Shown: positions 45,864 through 57,045 of the stretch, in pieces
Layout: every line of letters begins with the position of its first letter
How positions within the stretch are numbered: position 1 is the stretch's first letter
Source: Nectonema munidae
Taxonomy: Eukaryota; Nematomorpha; Nectonematoida; Nectonematidae
Direction of reading: 5' to 3'
NCBI GenBank assembly: GCA_030549495.1
Contig: JAUIRK010000570.1
Location: 1,279,501-1,343,500, forward strand
Length of the DNA: 64,000 bases
The notes under the pieces: generated by a model
Database searches by the model: none
What the model saw: only the letters and a program-made list of their open reading frames with translations
What the model was told of the DNA's origin: nothing
Made by a program: the position numbers and the translations under genes

Positions 45864-48800
45864 TTACTTTTTTTTCATGGGCAAGTTCTTTAGTTTTTCA
45901 ATAAGCGTTTTATTTTGCAAAATTAAGGCGCTCCATATAGAATTATGTTGCAGGGAATGCCCAGTGCTCTTTCTGCTGAAGTTCATGTTGGCTTTAATGG
46001 ATTTAATAGCAAGCAAATCTTTTTCTGCGATCTCATTTGCTAAAGACAAACACTCCTTCATCATTGCACTTTTCGAGCGATGAACTTTGGACACTAAACC
46101 ATGAGTGTAGCATTCCTCTGCATTCATGCGCCTTCCCGTATACAAAACTTCATTAAAGATGCTTGCGTTATTCATCAGTGAGGGGAAAATCTGAATTGCT
46201 CCTAAATCTGGCGCAAAACCAAAATCCACCTCCTAAAAATGTCGTCATTATGCATGCTAATTATTTCAAATTACAATTTTCAAGGATTTCGTATATACCT
46301 TACCATTAGAGCTCTTGACCCTTTTTTCTCATTTATTTCACGACAATTTAATAACCAGGCTTAAATTATTTTCATGTACTCTTAAGGATGGATTGAAATA
46401 ACTGATCTTTCGGTCAATGGAAACTGATCATCAAAATTTTTAAGTTAGAATTCATCGTATGAATAATATAACTTTCAAAATACGTTAAAAAAAGTCATAA
46501 AGAATGTAAAAAAATAAATAAAGTAATAGATATCATGTACAGTCATGTCTTGTTTATCTATTTTGCAATAAAGCGGGTTTTCGTTATTCTGCACACACGT
46601 GACTAGGAAGGATTTCAACGCGTGTTAAAATGCTTGAATAACTGGGTAAATCCATGTTTCAATCTCCGCACCCTGTTTTGGAGAACAAGATGTGCTATTT
46701 TCATTACTTTCGATTCATTAAACCGGCCATTCAACCAGACTGATTGTCCAAAGGTAAGATAACTGTCTCTTTATACTAGATCCGTTTGTCCAATGAAAGA
46801 TCATTCTTAGTTAAGCCAGAAACCAGTCCAATATAACATTGACAGACCTAGTCTCAACGCCTAATTCACATGAATGCTGCTTGCGATACCCAAGAATTCT
46901 TAAGAAGTTAAAGTGTATATGCACAACCTTTTATTTTTTAGCTTAAATAATGGTTAAGTTGTATAACCTTCGTCTGGTTTATTTTGTTTAACCGTATTCA
47001 TTAACTAGCTAAGTGTCATCGCGTGACGTGATCCAAAAAGTGAAGTAAAACATAAATACATGTCGATGATGAAATGTCAAACGTATTTAGTTTTCATAAC
47101 AAAGTCTAAGTACAGTTTGCTAGAAAACAACATGACTACAATTTATTTAGTGTGAATGTACTAGATGTACATTGATAAAGATCACTCTCTCACCAAAACT
47201 AACACAACACACATGCACATAGACAACAAACACGTAAGTTGATAAACACACAAACAAGAGCATTTTTTCATTTTTGAAAAACTATCAGTTTATTAATCTG
47301 CTCAAATGGAGTGAGAACCAAAGATAAACGAGACATGACTGTATATGATATAATAAGATCATATACTTTGTATAGAACATCTTTCGTCTTTTGATATTAT
47401 ATTAAATAAACATTAGCAATAGATATACAGTAAAACCTGTCTATAATGGTCACGCAAGGGACCAGAAGAAAGTGAGCACTATAGACAGTTGGCCCTTCTG
47501 TGGAGGTTTACTGGATAGCTTTTCTTTTTAAAATATTCTGTATTTGTGTGCGACCAACACCAAACCGATCGGCAAGTTTACTCGATCCAATGGAGCCGCT
47601 ACTTGCGTCAAAAAGCTGAATCATTTCGATCTTCTGTGACAATGAGAGAGTCTTCCTAATATTCTTTGCCATAGAGATAATTCGAGATTGTATGTATGAA
47701 ATGGTGGCCGTTGGCTACGTTAGACAGGTGACCTTTCTATAGGGTGTCATTAACACGGGAAATTGAACGGGACTGCCACAACGTGGCCACTATGGGGAAG
47801 TGGCCGTTCTCTCAAGGTGACCGCTAAGGCAGGTTTATTGGTAAAAAACTATAGGGTGCTCATGTGTCATGATTAGAGGAATACGAAAGCTATAGATGTG
47901 CTTTATCAGACACATGGCATATTAAAAGTTTATCTTGTTCTTTTGAGTTTAACTATTATAGAGGTGCGCTCTATAACGAACGTTATCTAATCCACTAAAG
48001 CAATGATATGCATCTTTTGGTATGACTCTAACATTTTATGACACAATTAGTTAATTTTGTTTTAAACGCAACAACAATTTCATGTGTTGGTGTTTAGCGA
48101 AAATGCACATATTTAAGTACAAAGAGTAACTGAAGAAAAATGTTAGTCGTTTTCATTCGTCGTGTTTTCAACGAGAAGGCAAAGAAGGTTTGATGGTGGA
48201 TTCGAACTAAAGTGATTGTGATATCGAAGCGTGGCATCTAACCAACATTGCGCAAGCACCTATACATTCAAAGGGAAAGTATCGATACCTTCCAAAATAA
48301 TGGCAAACCCATTTCTGTCTAATTCTTTAATCTTATTTCTTGAAATCTTAAAACTTTTTTATCTGCAATCGAACACATATAAAGTTAAAAAAAAGTATTG
48401 CCTATTTAAGGGAGGTGAATTTAGAGCCAAAATGATGCGAGAGAAATTTCGCATACAAAGTAGGACATGAAATTGTGGACTAATTTTGTATTGCTACTTC
48501 TTAGTATCGCTTAGAAAGTCAGTGTCAGCCCAATGTCTACATATGTAGGACATAAATTTCAAGGATAAATTTACACAAATACATTTTTAATTGGAAAGAT
48601 TTTAGTGCTGAAAAATAGAAATACTTGCTTAAAATCTAAAATTTTAAGAACAAATTCCAGTTTGTAAATAAATTTTTAACATATGAGATTTTGAAAATGA
48701 AATAACTACATTTTCTGTATTATTCAACAAAAAACTAATATAACAAATATATATATTTTTTTGTTTTACCTATTAATTTTTTTAATGCATAAGTATTTGA

Positions 48801-51800
48801 ATATTTTTGCAATTTTTTATTACTCTCAGTTAATATTAGAGATGTATCGGATATCCGCGTATGCTGATCACTCGCAAAAATTCATCCGTGGATTTTTTCC
48901 ATGTTAACATCCGCAATTTAAAATCTTTACATTATAGCTACTTTTCTCATTTTTACATTATAGCTACTTTTCTCGATCCGAGATTCAAAAGTAAATTGTT
49001 CACACATTTTGAAAATACAAATAAAGTAAAAACTTTCATTTTGAATTTATATGATGAGGATAAGATTGATAATAGTAGCATAGATAGAAGTAAAAAGCTG
49101 CAAAAAATGAAGAAAAGTGCTTATGAAGTTTATACCTCTTTGAATGAAGCTATGGACTCTATTCTAAACTCTAGTAGTGAAGAAGAAAACGCGAAAGAAA
49201 AAGAAGATAATGAAGTTTTTAATGAAGAAATAACGAAGTATCAAAAAGAAAAAAGAATTAATGGCACGGCTACTCAAAGCTTAGATTTGTGGAAAACTAA
49301 AAAGAATTTCCATCATTATCAAAAATTGCATGTCACCTTACTTGTCCTAATATCACTGTTCAAAGCGAGCAGCTCTTTAGCAGCGCCGAAAATATTTATA
49401 CTGACAAAAGAAAAAGATTAGTAGAGGAAAAAGTTATTTCTTAAAAAAATTTACTGGTAATTAATTATGATTATTTTAAATAAATTTTTCTAATTATTAT
49501 GATTTCGGTTTTTTTACATTGGTGGATTAAAAAAACAGTAAAAAGGGATTAAAATAGTAAGATACTGTAAAATATAATTTTTTAAAAATATTTTATATCC
49601 GCACAAAAATTTATTTTGGATATCCACATCCGCGGATGTAAAAAAATTCACATTCGATTGATTGTGGTTTCATGTTCCATCGTGGTCAAAGATATATTTT
49701 TTAGGGGCTGGAGTAAGGTTTCGATAACTCAAGCTCTTGGGTTCGACCCAGCACCAAGCCTACTTTCCTCATAGTTCGATACAAGCAGCGCTTTTGAATT
49801 TAGGCTCCAAGAGCCACAAAGGAATGGTTATCCCCTCATTTTTGATTTCCAAAAAAAATCTTGGTCTTTGAGTAGCATACCTGATTCATATAAGTGGAAA
49901 AAGTATGAATAAAAATAACTTTAAACTGGATGAAAGCATCTTCGCAGCAATGTCGTATATCTGTCATCGCAGCAACTTCTACTCCAGCTCCAATGCAAGC
50001 ATTATGAAAGGCACAAATAATCGGCTTTTCACACTTAATCAAACAATGCAAGACTAGGGTTTATCCATACGGTGTAAGTATTAAAGTTAAATAATTTGAA
50101 TTTTGGAAAAATAAGCGCGAATTGACTTGAAAAAATTATAAAGCAATAGCAAGTGAATTTTGAAAATTAAAAAAATGTTACAAACTTATTTTCTTAATTA
50201 TACTGCTTAGCGTAAAAAATTAGAACACATAGGAGTCGTTTAAACACTATTTTATTTGGTTGGAAAACACGCATTTTTCACACATATCCATTAATTCTAG
50301 AACCAAATTTTAAATGTCAACGAAATCTTAGTGAATAAAAGAGGTCTACTTCTTTGGCTTTTCTAAAGATTATTTTATTCATCCCAAACTATGTTTCTAA
50401 CAATTTCTCTTCACTTTTAAAAAAAGACCATCTTGTTATCATTGGGCTAGAAGGAGAAGTGAGAATTGTTTACTATTATTAAGGCATTAGAGCAGGCAGT
50501 CCTTTTTAGAGGACGCATCGATTTCTGCATTTTAGGGCAGTTTTATATGCGGTTTGCTTTTTTGGAATCTAATGAGAAGGCTTTAATAAAATCCATTAGT
50601 GTCAAAAGTAAATTGGAGAACGGTTGCGAATTAAGTGAGGCATGCAATAAATATGAAACAATTTTGGAAACAAATGTTTATAACTTCCTCAAACACATAT
50701 CATAAGTAGGAAGGCTTTTCTTTTGGTTGTCAGACGATTGACAGAGATATTCTGACTATAAATTGGTTCAAAATCAACTTTTACAATCATTAAAACTAAT
50801 CTCAATTTTATTATTAATCATGACAGATGATTACAAACTATGAAAGGATAATTGACTACTGATTTTGCTATTCAAACAAGGTAGAGATATAGGGGATGTA
50901 TCCCCCATCACCAGTCAAAGCAAGAAAATTTGGATAAATATATAATGAATGTAAACAAATAAAAACAAAGAAGAGATATAAATCTGACGTATTTGTGAAA
51001 CATTATTTTTTCTATGTTTACAAATAGTTTTTGTCCATTTTATTCGAGCTAGAATATTTTTCTTTGCACTAGGGTGTCCACCCCGGGGATCCTCATCGCC
51101 AATTCCTCGGGGAATTTCTGAAATTTTTACTCCTCAACTCCCCGAGGAGTTTTGAGTTTTTCGATTTGCTTCTGTTCTGAACTGTTTGATGAAAATTTTT
51201 GGCTTATTTTATAGTTTTAAGTCAAATCAAATTTTTAAATCTACATTTTTTGATGAAACAAAAAAGTTGTATTAAAGCAGAAATAAAATAATGAAAAAAA
51301 CTTTTGACATTTATTTGGAAACAAAAAGAAGGCCCGAAGTTTTGGAAAATTTGTTCAAGAATTTAAAAAGCATAAAACCAACATCTGTAGACTACGAACG
51401 AGTGTTTTCATCAATGAGTTATTTTTCTACGAAAATAGGAAACCAGTTGAACGATGAAACTTTAGACGCCCTAGTATTTCTTAGATATTTTTTCAAAACA
51501 TGAATATTTTTTTACATTTTTTAAAAATAATTTTATTCACCTTTTGAACTAATAAAAAACTTTCAGAATACTTTATATTTTTTCATTTTAGAAGAGTTTT
51601 TTTATTTTGAAAAAATCGCTTTTTCTGCCCCGGGGAAATATTTCAAAAATTACGAGGTCCTCGTTCCCCGGGGAATGAAAAAAAGACCTCAAAGTGGACA
51701 CACTAACGACCACCTCTATTAAGCAACCACATGGCCACACAAACCAGTTTCAATTCTTTCCAAGTATTCCTAATTTAGCTTATTTGTTCCAAGCAGGTAT

Positions 51801-52697
51801 GATAAAAGATGAGGTAAATGGTACTGAACGAGACATAGATGATATTGAATGCACATAAAAATTAAAAATAATGCCTTTATTACATACATAGTTCTTTTGT
51901 CTTGCAAATGAGCTCCCGTAATTCAATGCTTTCAAAAATATATATTAGGCATTTTAGGACGATTTAAAAAATAGAAATATTTTAGATAAATATCAATTTA
52001 AATTAATTTATCCTCTGAAAATTTGTTCCAAATCTACTAATTATAAACTACTATAAAATTTGTATTAAGACTAGAGATATAAAATGTTCAAAATTTTAAA
52101 TATTTCTTTGGAATTTAAATAACAAAATTATACTTTCAGAAATTAAAATTTTATATAAGTAAAGTGCGGAAGGGTCATTTGTTTAAAATAAAAAGAGTAA
52201 AGTTTCAAATAAATTTATTTATATAAAACAAATTTTGGACTCCACGAGTCTTTATCAATATGAAGTACTAAATGTAGAAGATGTAAAGGCTTTGAATGAA
52301 AAGGATTAAACGAAGTTAGTAGATGATTGAAGGTGATTAGACAAATGATGAATAGTAGAGATGTTGGTAGTGATTAGACCAAATCGTCAAACCAAAGGGT
52401 CTCATCACTACTAAAGATCATCTCTCGTATTCATTTATTTATTCATTTTATATAAATAAATGTGTTGAAACGTTGCTCTGTTTGTTTAATATTTTATATT
52501 AGTGGAACCTAAACGCACTATAAACACCTATTTCATCCTCTGAATAAATAGAGTTAAAAAAAGTACAGATTGTAAAGAAGAAAGGCAATCTTGAAAGTTG
52601 GTGGCCATATCTTTGATTTGGAGTCCTTTTTGTGCAACATCCAGATTCTCATTCTCCACGATATCAATTAATTTACCAAAAACTTCAAAGTCCAGAC
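45864..52697 (-). CDS. ECH1: delta(3,5)-delta(2,4)-dienoyl-CoA isomerase-like, three 3' exons
   Basis: ECH1 moves paired double bonds of dienoyl-CoA during beta-oxidation of unsaturated fatty acids. Exons on the minus strand: 52697-52567 (DIVENENLDVAQKGLQIKDM), 50033-49920 (CEKPIICAFHNACIGAGVEV, then TDIRHCCEDAFIQFK) and 46232-45864 (EVDFGFAPDLGAIQIFPSLM to the stop). Junctions join at phase 0 with GT-AG ends, though the donors GTACTT and GTTATT are weak. Against rat ECH1 the catalytic Glu196 (first codon of the last exon) and Asp204 (FAPD) are kept, while the Asp176 position is Glu (GAGVE). The protein ends KKK instead of the SKL peroxisomal signal. Exons for the first part (leader, NRPxKxNAM block) were not found and may lie further upstream. 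The introns are full of transposons. Confidence 0.88.
46540..47341. mobile_element. pogo/Tigger-type MITE with TA duplication
   Basis: The left end CAGTCATGTCTTGTTTATCT and the reverse complement of the right end, CAGTCATGTCTCGTTTATCT, differ by one base over 20. TA flanks both sides (46538-46539 and 47342-47343). Both the CAGT start and the TA target site are typical of pogo-clade Tc1/mariner elements. The 802-bp interior has no transposase. It lies in the last ECH1 intron. Confidence 0.9.
47428..47841 (-). mobile_element. deleted Tigger element retaining the DNA-binding domain
   Basis: The left end CAGTAAAACCTGTCTATAAT and the reverse complement of the right end, CCAATAAACCTGCCTTAGCG, form imperfect inverted repeats next to TA on both sides. 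The minus strand carries a clean 54-codon frame (47672-47508) beginning MAKNIRKTLSLSQKIEMI and containing SKLADRFGVGRTQIQNILK. This is the psq/CENP-B N-type helix-turn-helix that Tigger transposases use to bind their ends. The DDE domain is entirely deleted. It lies 86 bp from the previous MITE in the same ECH1 intron. Confidence 0.9.
47508..47672 (-). CDS. 54-residue helix-turn-helix peptide of the Tigger remnant
   Basis: The frame has an ATG start and TAA stop with no internal lesion. It holds a complete CENP-B-like N-terminal HTH: the first helix region is SLSQKIEMIQLFD, the recognition helix region VGRTQIQNIL, and basic residues lie at both ends. A full Tigger transposase has about 450-600 residues, so this is only the DNA-binding start. 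If expressed it might bind related element ends without catalysis. Expression is unknown and chance survival is possible in a young element. Confidence 0.6.
   Translation of the reverse strand: MAKNIRKTLSLSQKIEMIQLFDASSGSIGSSKLADRFGVGRTQIQNILKRKAIQ
48150..48245 (-). mobile_element. tRNA-like SINE, copy 2
   Basis: The reverse complement contains TTGGTTAGATGCCACGCTTC and a decayed box B (GTTCGAATCC), then the shared GCCTTCTCGTTGAAAACAC tail. Same family as 29286-29425, more diverged in the middle. In the last ECH1 intron. Confidence 0.6.
48842..49665 (+). pseudogene. hAT transposase C-terminal remnant with terminal repeats
   Basis: The frame 48861-49421 includes IIATFLDPRFKSKLF (family ATxLDPRFKxxxF) and QSLDLWKTKKNFHHYQKL. 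The next frame gives CPNITVQSEQLFSSAENIY, then TDKRKRLVEEKV, the hAT dimerisation block (SVxSERLFSxAGxIxxxKRxRL). One frameshift separates them. The left terminus TAGAGATGTATCGGATATCC and the inverted GATGTGGATATCC near 49640 look like remnants of terminal repeats. The N-terminal zinc finger and most of the catalytic domain are missing. In the last ECH1 intron. Confidence 0.75.
49700..49835 (+). mobile_element. tRNA-like SINE, copy 3
   Basis: GGTTTCGATAACTCAAGC, box B GGTTCGACCC, CACCAAGCCTACTTTCCTC and AGTTCGATACAAGCAGCG match the copy at 53318-53462 inverted. The box A region is partly lost. It ends about 85 bp from an ECH1 exon, on the intron side. Confidence 0.65.
50034..51069. other. ECH1 intron, nothing recognised
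   Basis: AT-rich intron sequence. A 79-codon plus-strand frame (50466-50705) shows no motif I know. No paired termini seen. Confidence 0.4.
51070..51705 (+). mobile_element. internally deleted hAT element with transposase tail
   Basis: The left end TAGGGTGTCCACCCCGGGGA and the reverse complement of the right end, TAGTGTGTCCACTTTGAGG, share TAG(G/T)GTGTCCAC. Further inside both ends are CCCCGGGG-rich palindromes (51090-51150 and 51630-51680). The frame 51291-51503 reads PTSVDYERVFSSMSYFSTKI and NQLNDETLDALVFLRYFF, the hAT C-terminal dimerisation block (PTSVxxERxFSxxxxxxTKxRxxLxDExLDxLxFLR). An 8-bp target duplication could not be confirmed. It lies in the ECH1 intron between 52567 and 50033. 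Confidence 0.85.
51706..52566. other. ECH1 intron, nothing recognised
   Basis: AT-rich. A repeated word GATGAATAGTAGAGATG-like stretch at 52325-52375 is not a clear repeat. No element termini found. Confidence 0.35.
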
Positions 52698-53317
52698 CTT
52701 TATTGGAGAATAAGCGAAAGTGAATGAAAGAAGGATAAGAGTTTGTTATAGCGAAAATTAACCTGCGCAAAAAACATTTCCTGAACCCGAAAGTAAGATA
52801 CACTTGCAAATCTCCAAGTTGTTAAGATGCACAAAACTCTCTTTAATTTCTCTAAAACAAAGCAACAGATAATATGCATACCAGGTTCATAAATTATAAC
52901 TGTTTTAAGGCTCGCGTTTTTTAAGACAATTTGTCTGCTTTCAACAGAAAATAGAGTTGTCTACAAGTAAAAAAAATATCGGAAGGTTTTTCCATAATCT
53001 TCCCCGAAATTCAATTTACCAGTATTTTTAGATTAAATGAAAATTTAATTGGGGGATGCCTCATTAAGTTTAAAAAAACCTTAAAATGAAATTGTTAATT
53101 AAAAAAATACAAGAAATTTAGTTTATAGACAATACGAAAATTTAAAAACCTATATGATTAGGCTTACTAGTACTGACTACTAGCAATTGTGTAAAAAGCA
53201 TAAGGACAGGGAAGTTATTTAGCAGTAATTAAGTTTACAAGAAAATGTAATGTGAACATTATTTTTTAAAAAGAAAGAATATTTTGAAAATTTATATTCA
53301 GGATAACAAGAACTTGT
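52698..53317. other. upstream ECH1 intron or flank, no exon found
   Basis: The acceptor before 52697 (AATAAAG) is the only AG after a pyrimidine-rich stretch. No preceding ECH1 exon could be found by eye in this segment. Confidence 0.35.
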
Positions 53318-53462
53318 AAAGGTACCTTGGGGTGTTTTCATCGAGAAGGCACAATTGCACCGCTTGTATCGAACTATGAGAAAAGTAGGCTTGATGCGGG
53401 ATCGAACCCAAGACATTGAGTTATCGAAACGCAGTATCTAACCAACCTTACTCACGCTCCCT
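53318..53462 (-). mobile_element. tRNA-like SINE, copy 4 (best preserved)
   Basis: The reverse complement reads GGAGCGTGAGTAAGGTTGGTT AGATACTG (split here for length), then the perfect box B GGTTCGATCCC, GCATCAAGCCTACTTTTCTC, ATAGTTCGATACAAGCGG and CTCGATGAAAACACCCC. It can serve as the reference copy for the family in this window. Frames across it on the minus strand are not genes. Confidence 0.75.
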
Positions 53463-54384
53463 ATATATGTATATATAATAATAAAGAAAATTAGTATTTT
53501 CTATATCAATTTATTTTGTTTCAAATAAGTTTCCATTTTTTTAACTTCCAACTTCCAACAATAAAATTTTTACTTGTGGAAGTCTGAAATTGTATTTACA
53601 TAAAATTAATTAATTATCTTCAAAAAAATTTGGCGGTCCATCAAAAATCCTTTTTGGGCCAAGGTTTAAAAAAGATTGAGCAGCAGTGATTTAGAAAAAA
53701 AACAAGAACGAATAAAATATCAGTTAAATTTGGTATGAGGGGCAAGAGCACTCCTTCGAATATTCTAGGAAAATAAGTGTCTAAAGCTGCCCTTTCTTTT
53801 GCTGGCTCTTTATGGAAATTTTAGAGTGTTGGGTGCGCATTTATTGTATGGATATAACGCTGCAAATGTTTACAATCACAAAAGTCACCAAAATCTTAAT
53901 ACTCGCCGATAAACAAAACAGCACCAAACTTACCTAGTGATATACCTGACGCATATTTTCTACCGATGTCAATCAAGTTATAAGAAGGAGGTGCCAGTGC
54001 GAAGTAAGTAAATCAATGTGGTCGTTTGAAAAACCTGGGAAAATCTATTTTTTTAAAAACGTAAACTTTTCACCAAATTTGAGTGTCAAAAAGTCATTAT
54101 TTTAAAAAAATACTTGTAGATAGCCATCGAAAAGCGCGTAAAAATAATCTCTCATTTGTTTGTTTGCAAAACTCTTTAAACATAATTTCATTTTTTGAAT
54201 GTTACCCTAAAATATATTACAGTGACAACTATTTTTAGTATTTAATTTAAAGCTATACTGAGATTTGATGTAACGAAAATTTCTTTATGAATGATGCAAT
54301 GAATTTTCAAACATTTTTGGGATAAGATTTTTGAGAAGTTTAAGCAATAAGCATACTCATTTGTTTTCCTGTTATTACTTATTA
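53463..54384. other. AT-rich stretch, no supported feature
   Basis: A minus-strand piece near 53934-54000 (APPSYNLIDIGRKYASGI) recalls an SLC17-type transporter and ends at a strong donor (ACTAG/GTAAGT), but it has an in-frame stop and no acceptor, so it is not called. Confidence 0.35.
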
Positions 54385-54867
54385 CAGTTGACTACCTCTA
54401 ACCCGGAAATTACTAATTTGGACCTTGGTAAATGCGGCACTTTGATTTTCTCGGAAATTTTAAATTTAGTAAAATTATTGAACGCTTGATTCAATTAACA
54501 ACTGAGCTTCCCGAAGGTTTAGAAAATAAAAGTTTCATAAATGAAGAAAAACTAATGAGTCTTTATATCTTGCAAGAAAAAATAATTAGAGAAAGACCAA
54601 AGAACCTAAAACAATAAGTTTAAAATGAAGGTTCAAAAAATTGTCTACACCCAGTAGAATCAGTACATCTGAAAATTAACTTACAAATTCTAATGTGCAA
54701 TAATTTGTTTGTAGTACTTTTAGTAAACAGACATCTGGCATGAATTTTAGTTCGAGACAAATTAGTGAGAGAAATCAAGTAAGCAAAGGGTGATTTTTTA
54801 TTGAAATAAGAATCACTAATTCAAAAAGGCCGAATCCCAAGCATTCCAAATTAGTCATTGTCGACTG
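54385..54867. mobile_element. pogo-type MITE with TA duplication
   Basis: The left end CAGTTGACTACCTCTAACCC, followed by TTACTAATTTGGACCTTGG, and the reverse complement of the right end, CAGTCGACAATGACTAATTT followed by GGAATGCTTGG, form inverted repeats about 40 bp long with an internal gap. TA flanks both sides. The 483-bp interior has a 61-codon frame (54432-54617) of unclear origin. Confidence 0.75.
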
Positions 54868-55903
54868 TAAACCGATTTGGTCGAATAGCGAATCACTTAT
54901 TCCCATAAGAAATAATGTAAAAGCAAATAATCCGTTAAATCAACTGTACTGATCATGCATGTAGGACTTTGTACAAACAAATCATCGTAAAAAATCAAAG
55001 TGTATTACTAAAATTCATAATGTACAAGTGAATAATAGAGCAAGTTACTACTCAGAAGTAGAGCCCTCTTCTATAGTAACTTTATCGGAATCACAGTTTT
55101 CATTTTGATCTACAACTAATCTTTGTTTTTTCGGCTCAGGTAGGATTTGCTTCGGAGTATCTGTCCTTTTCACTAAAAAATTTTCCAGCCTTTGTTGTTT
55201 TTGTCGGCTCTTTAATATTTTTTAAATGTCATCACATTGTCATTGAACATGTTTACTGTTCCGTTTGCAGTCACCGTGTTTGGGTGATACTTTTCTACAA
55301 AGTATTGCAGCTCATTCCATTTTGAAAACATTTCTTTAATTTGAGCACTTGAAACTCTTTTTCTTCAATTTCATCATCATTACTATTATTTTCATAATCT
55401 TTACTTCTAGGGTTACTCTCTTAGTTTTTCGCTTTTCTTTGTCAGCGTCACTCATATTTTCTTTAGAAGACATACTTAGCACTGTATCTAAACAATGTCA
55501 TAAAAGTTTGATAAAAATCCCATTTTATAAGTTCTTACCTGCTAAGAGAAAAAGAAAGAAAACGCACGTGACAAGTGTAAATTATAAAAGATGAGAGTAT
55601 AATTTGTTATGTGCAAGAATGATTATTATATATGTTATGTGCACTGTTAGTATATATAATGTGTAAATGTGTTATCAATTCTAGTTTTATATAAATATTG
55701 GATGCCAGTTGTTCATCTGTGTCTATCTATTAAATTGTGTGTTAAATGAGAAGAAAGAAGATTGTAATGCTCTTCTATGTAACAATCTTTGAAAATTTGC
55801 GTTCATCACGTGTTTGACAGCTGGCTGAATATTTTAGCTCGATTTTTTGGTTGATAGCCGAATTGTACGAGTACCGAGACGTTCGAAAACCGAGGTTCCA
55901 CTG
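54868..55903 (-). mobile_element. Tigger transposon remnant
   Basis: The right end, read on the minus strand, starts CAGTGGAACCTCGGTTTTCG next to TA, a classic Tigger terminus. Minus-strand pieces at 55360-55050 read KWNELQYFVEKYHPNTVTAN, MFNDNVMT and, in other frames, RQKQQRLENF-like residues, which match the C-terminal tail of Tigger transposases (FxKWxxVQxFVExxHPxKxxxxRxxxxFND). At 54870-54950 TTATGGGAATAAGTGATTCG and TTCGACCAAATCGG look like its 3' subterminal region, cut by the MITE at 54385-54867. Most of the transposase is deleted. Confidence 0.65.
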
Positions 55904-56619
55904 TAATTAGAATCAGTAGCCGACACTTCTCACTCTAAGTTATGCTGATCTACAAGTAAAGTCATCCTTATGAGTTGTTTCATCAAGAAACAAGTTTTTC
56001 AGCAAAATTGTCACTTATTGATCTTTTACTATGTCAATAATTCAATTCTGCGTTTTATGGTGTAAAACTCTCAATTGGGTTTAATTTTCATTCATTGTAA
56101 AAAATATTGATTTTTGGTTCGTGAAATTCGGAGACTGTATGTGGAAGGTATTTTTAGCTATGAATAAACTTAATTTTATAGCTAACTTCAAGTAAATAAT
56201 ATTGATTTTTAGTCTCCTTATTCAAAAAGAAACTTACCATGTTTAATTCAGTTTAACTATCATAATGTCAAGATAAAAGAGTGGCCTCTTTAACGCCCTC
56301 TGTAAAATTTTCGCGAACCACTCGTCCTTCCCTGAAAAATTTCAAAATGTGCAATTATAGAAAATTCTTTGTTAAATTGGAAAATATTCTATTTTATTTT
56401 GTGTAGTTATTTAATTTCTCATAATTTGGTTTTTGTATTTATTTCAATTATTAATTTAGTTAATTTATTAAACTTGCCGCATAAAAGGCAAGGTTTAATA
56501 TGGGATTTAGTCTGTTCTGTGTATAAGACGAGGGGAATGTCAAAGTTTTTCTTCAAAATGTAAAAGTACAAAATTTATCATTTTGATTAATTGAAGATAT
56601 AATCACATCAATGTTCAAG

Positions 56620-57045
56620 ACTTTAGTCGAAGCTATAAACAGCTGTATAGCGTGTTCCTCAGGGATCATATCTATGTTCTTATTGACTTCTTCTGATGAA
56701 TCGTCTTGATTCAACTACATGTCGCATCTTATCCTTGAGTGGCGTCAAATGATGTGGGTTTCCATACTAGGATTTCTCTGCTTGTTGGATGGCCACCCAC
56801 TTGTCCAACAGCGCCGGGAAATAACACTTGAATGGCCTGATCAGTGACATATCGAGCGAAGTGTCTTGCGCGTTTTGTTTGTTTTTCATTTTACTTTTCT
56901 CACGAAATGGCTAGAGAACGAATTCGACACGACCAGGCTTCTTTCATTTCGCAGGCCACCTAGTCCATAGGCCAACAATCAATGAAGTACAGCAACATCC
57001 CGTTTGAACTACAGATCTCTCTCGCTAGCTGACACAAGTCACCAT
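56620..57045 (-). pseudogene. possible pogo/jerky-type transposase DDE fragment
   Basis: A stretch less AT-rich than its flanks. Minus-strand broken frames give MLLYFIDCWPMD, then DTSLDMSLIRPFKCYFPALL and DKWVAIQQAEKS. This is vaguely like the end of a pogo-type DDE domain (SHLQPxDxGIIRxFKxxYRxxLL). Multiple stops. It could be part of the same Tigger relic as 54868-55903 or a separate element. Confidence 0.35.

Noticed and set aside
53219-53416. 65-codon minus-strand frame
   Set aside because: It runs through a SINE copy, so it is a repeat translation.
53934-54003. SLC17-transporter-like piece on the minus strand
   Set aside because: In-frame stop just upstream and no acceptor AG before the matching residues; similarity is short.
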